Source: Olsenella_K sp051878835 (lineage in GTDB: Bacteria > Actinomycetota > Coriobacteriia > Coriobacteriales > Atopobiaceae). From it: DNA of 14,282 nucleotides. The notes below the pieces were generated by a model. That model made no database searches. It was given only the letters and a program-made list of their open reading frames with translations, and had not been told where the DNA came from. Below, in pieces: positions 13,723-14,282 of this stretch; positions within the stretch are counted from its first letter, which is position 1, and each line of letters opens with the position of its first letter. Made by a program: the position numbers and the translations under genes. The stretch lies in the NCBI GenBank assembly GCA_051878835.1, contig JBJEKW010000030.1:1-14282 (forward strand). The letters run 5' to 3'.

Positions 13723-14016
13723 ATGGAAGCCATTTTCCCCATAAGCGCCCTGCAGAAGGACAGCGCCTCGGTCCGTCGCGAGGCCGAGACGAACCTTGTG
13801 CGCCTGACCGTCGATGGCCATGGCAAGTACGTCTTTGCCACTGAGGACGTCCTCGAGGAGTACGTCCAGAACAAGGTGGACGAGGCCCTCTACCAGCAAA
13901 GGATTGCTGACGCGCTAGAGCAAGCGGTCGCCGACGAACACGAGGGTCGGCTGGTGGACGCGGCAACCTCCATGCAGAGAATCCGTTCGAAGGTTGCCAA
14001 GCATGCCGAAAGCTAA
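13723..14016 (+). CDS. Phd/YefM-like antitoxin
   Basis: The protein has 97 residues. The N-terminal part (MEAIFPISALQKDSASVRREAETNLVRLTVDGHGKYVFATEDVLEE, seen in short blocks) has the form of Phd/YefM proteins: a strand PISAL, a helix, NLVRLTVDGHGKYVF as two strands, then helices. The C-terminal 50 residues are charged and helical (EYVQNKVDEALYQQRIADALEQAV), as expected of the part that wraps the toxin. The ATG at 13723 is preceded by GGAGGTG 3-4 bases away. The stop overlaps the toxin start by 14 bases, giving tight coupling. The antitoxin would bind both the toxin and its own promoter. Confidence 0.75.
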   Translation: MEAIFPISALQKDSASVRREAETNLVRLTVDGHGKYVFATEDVLEEYVQNKVDEALYQQRIADALEQAVADEHEGRLVDAATSMQRIRSKVAKHAES

Positions 14017-14272
14017 GGTGCTCCACACCCAGACCTTCGAGGACCAGCTCATCCAAATCGGCTCGCTTTGCCTGGTCGATCGGGTATCGCAGATTGAAGA
14101 GCTGCTGGCCACGATGCCCCGCATGGGCAGCAGCCTTTTGCGACCATCGCTGACGGATCGCTTTGGCCCAGGCATCCGCAAGATTGTCGTGGGTCCCTAC
14201 GACATCATCTACCGATACACGGAGGGCCGGGTCATCATGTTGGCGGTTATTTCGGCCCGCATCGTGAGGTAG
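14003..14272 (+). CDS. RelE/ParE-family toxin
   Basis: The protein has 89 residues, normal for this superfamily. The end FGPGIRKIVVGPYDIIYRYTEGRVIMLAVISARI follows the family pattern G-x-R-K/x-x-x-x-x-Y-x-I-x-Y-R with a final V-x-x-A/H-R; key residues are R and K of GIRK, Y and R of IIYRY and the late SAR. Such toxins cut mRNA on ribosomes (RelE) or poison gyrase (ParE); the sequence does not decide which. The ATG at 14003 lies inside the antitoxin gene and has GAAGG 9 bases upstream; an in-frame TTG at 13994 is less likely. It is complete, with the stop 10 bases before the window ends. Confidence 0.78.
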   Translation: MPKAKVLHTQTFEDQLIQIGSLCLVDRVSQIEELLATMPRMGSSLLRPSLTDRFGPGIRKIVVGPYDIIYRYTEGRVIMLAVISARIVR

Positions 14273-14282
14273 CATGCCCGTT

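Overview
The window is GC-rich (roughly 65%), actinobacterial-looking chromosomal DNA with compact genes, clear AGGAGG-type ribosome binding sites and strong G/C at third codon positions. Gene content and protein style (Hsp33, MetY, an SPFH protein paired with a small RHH protein, an AlaX-type protein, DedA) suggest a member of the Coriobacteriia such as an Olsenella or Collinsella relative. This placement is inference; no rRNA marker is present. Three blocks of exactly 100 N (2209-2308, 3514-3613, 5806-5905) show a draft scaffold with placeholder gaps. Four genes are cut by them: metY, hslO, arsC-like and corA-like.

Layout. 1-343: intergenic DNA with a four-copy repeat family built around the palindrome TGGGCGCCCA. 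344-676 (-): small ABM-fold monooxygenase. 938-2208 (+): metY, with an unusual pair of interleaved inverted repeats in its leader. 2309-3168 (-): hslO (Hsp33), convergent with metY. 3244-3513 (-): C-terminal part of an LMW-phosphatase-type arsenate reductase. 3740-4747 and 4763-4954 (+): SPFH membrane protein plus a ribbon-helix-helix protein, an apparent two-gene operon. 5179-5763 and 5906-6582 (-): flavin reductase and the N-terminal part of a CorA-type transporter. 6632-6721: two copies of a 25-bp repeat with inverted ends. 6759-7625 (-): EamA/DMT transporter made of two similar halves. 7990-9303 (+): alanyl-tRNA editing-type protein. 9418-12442 (-): overlapping operon PAP2 phosphatase, sensor kinase, response regulator. 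12824-13471 (+): DedA protein, divergent from that operon. 13723-14272 (+): Phd/YefM-like antitoxin and RelE/ParE-like toxin.

How parts work together. The most coherent unit is 9418-13471. PAP2, kinase and regulator genes overlap and are presumably translated together. The divergent dedA gene shares with them a 381-bp intergenic region holding two pairs of GTTTA-type hexamers at 11-bp period, one pair on each strand. This is the arrangement expected of an OmpR/PhoB-family operator, so the encoded regulator may control both its own operon and dedA. PAP2 and DedA proteins are often linked to undecaprenyl-phosphate or other lipid handling, so an envelope-stress module is a reasonable hypothesis. 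A second theme is small repeated palindromes: three unrelated families lie between genes, including a 58-bp near-perfect hairpin present at 9338-9395 and 13559-13616.

Most genes belong to familiar families. I see no wholly novel protein system. The divergent operator and the intergenic repeat families are the observations most worth following up.
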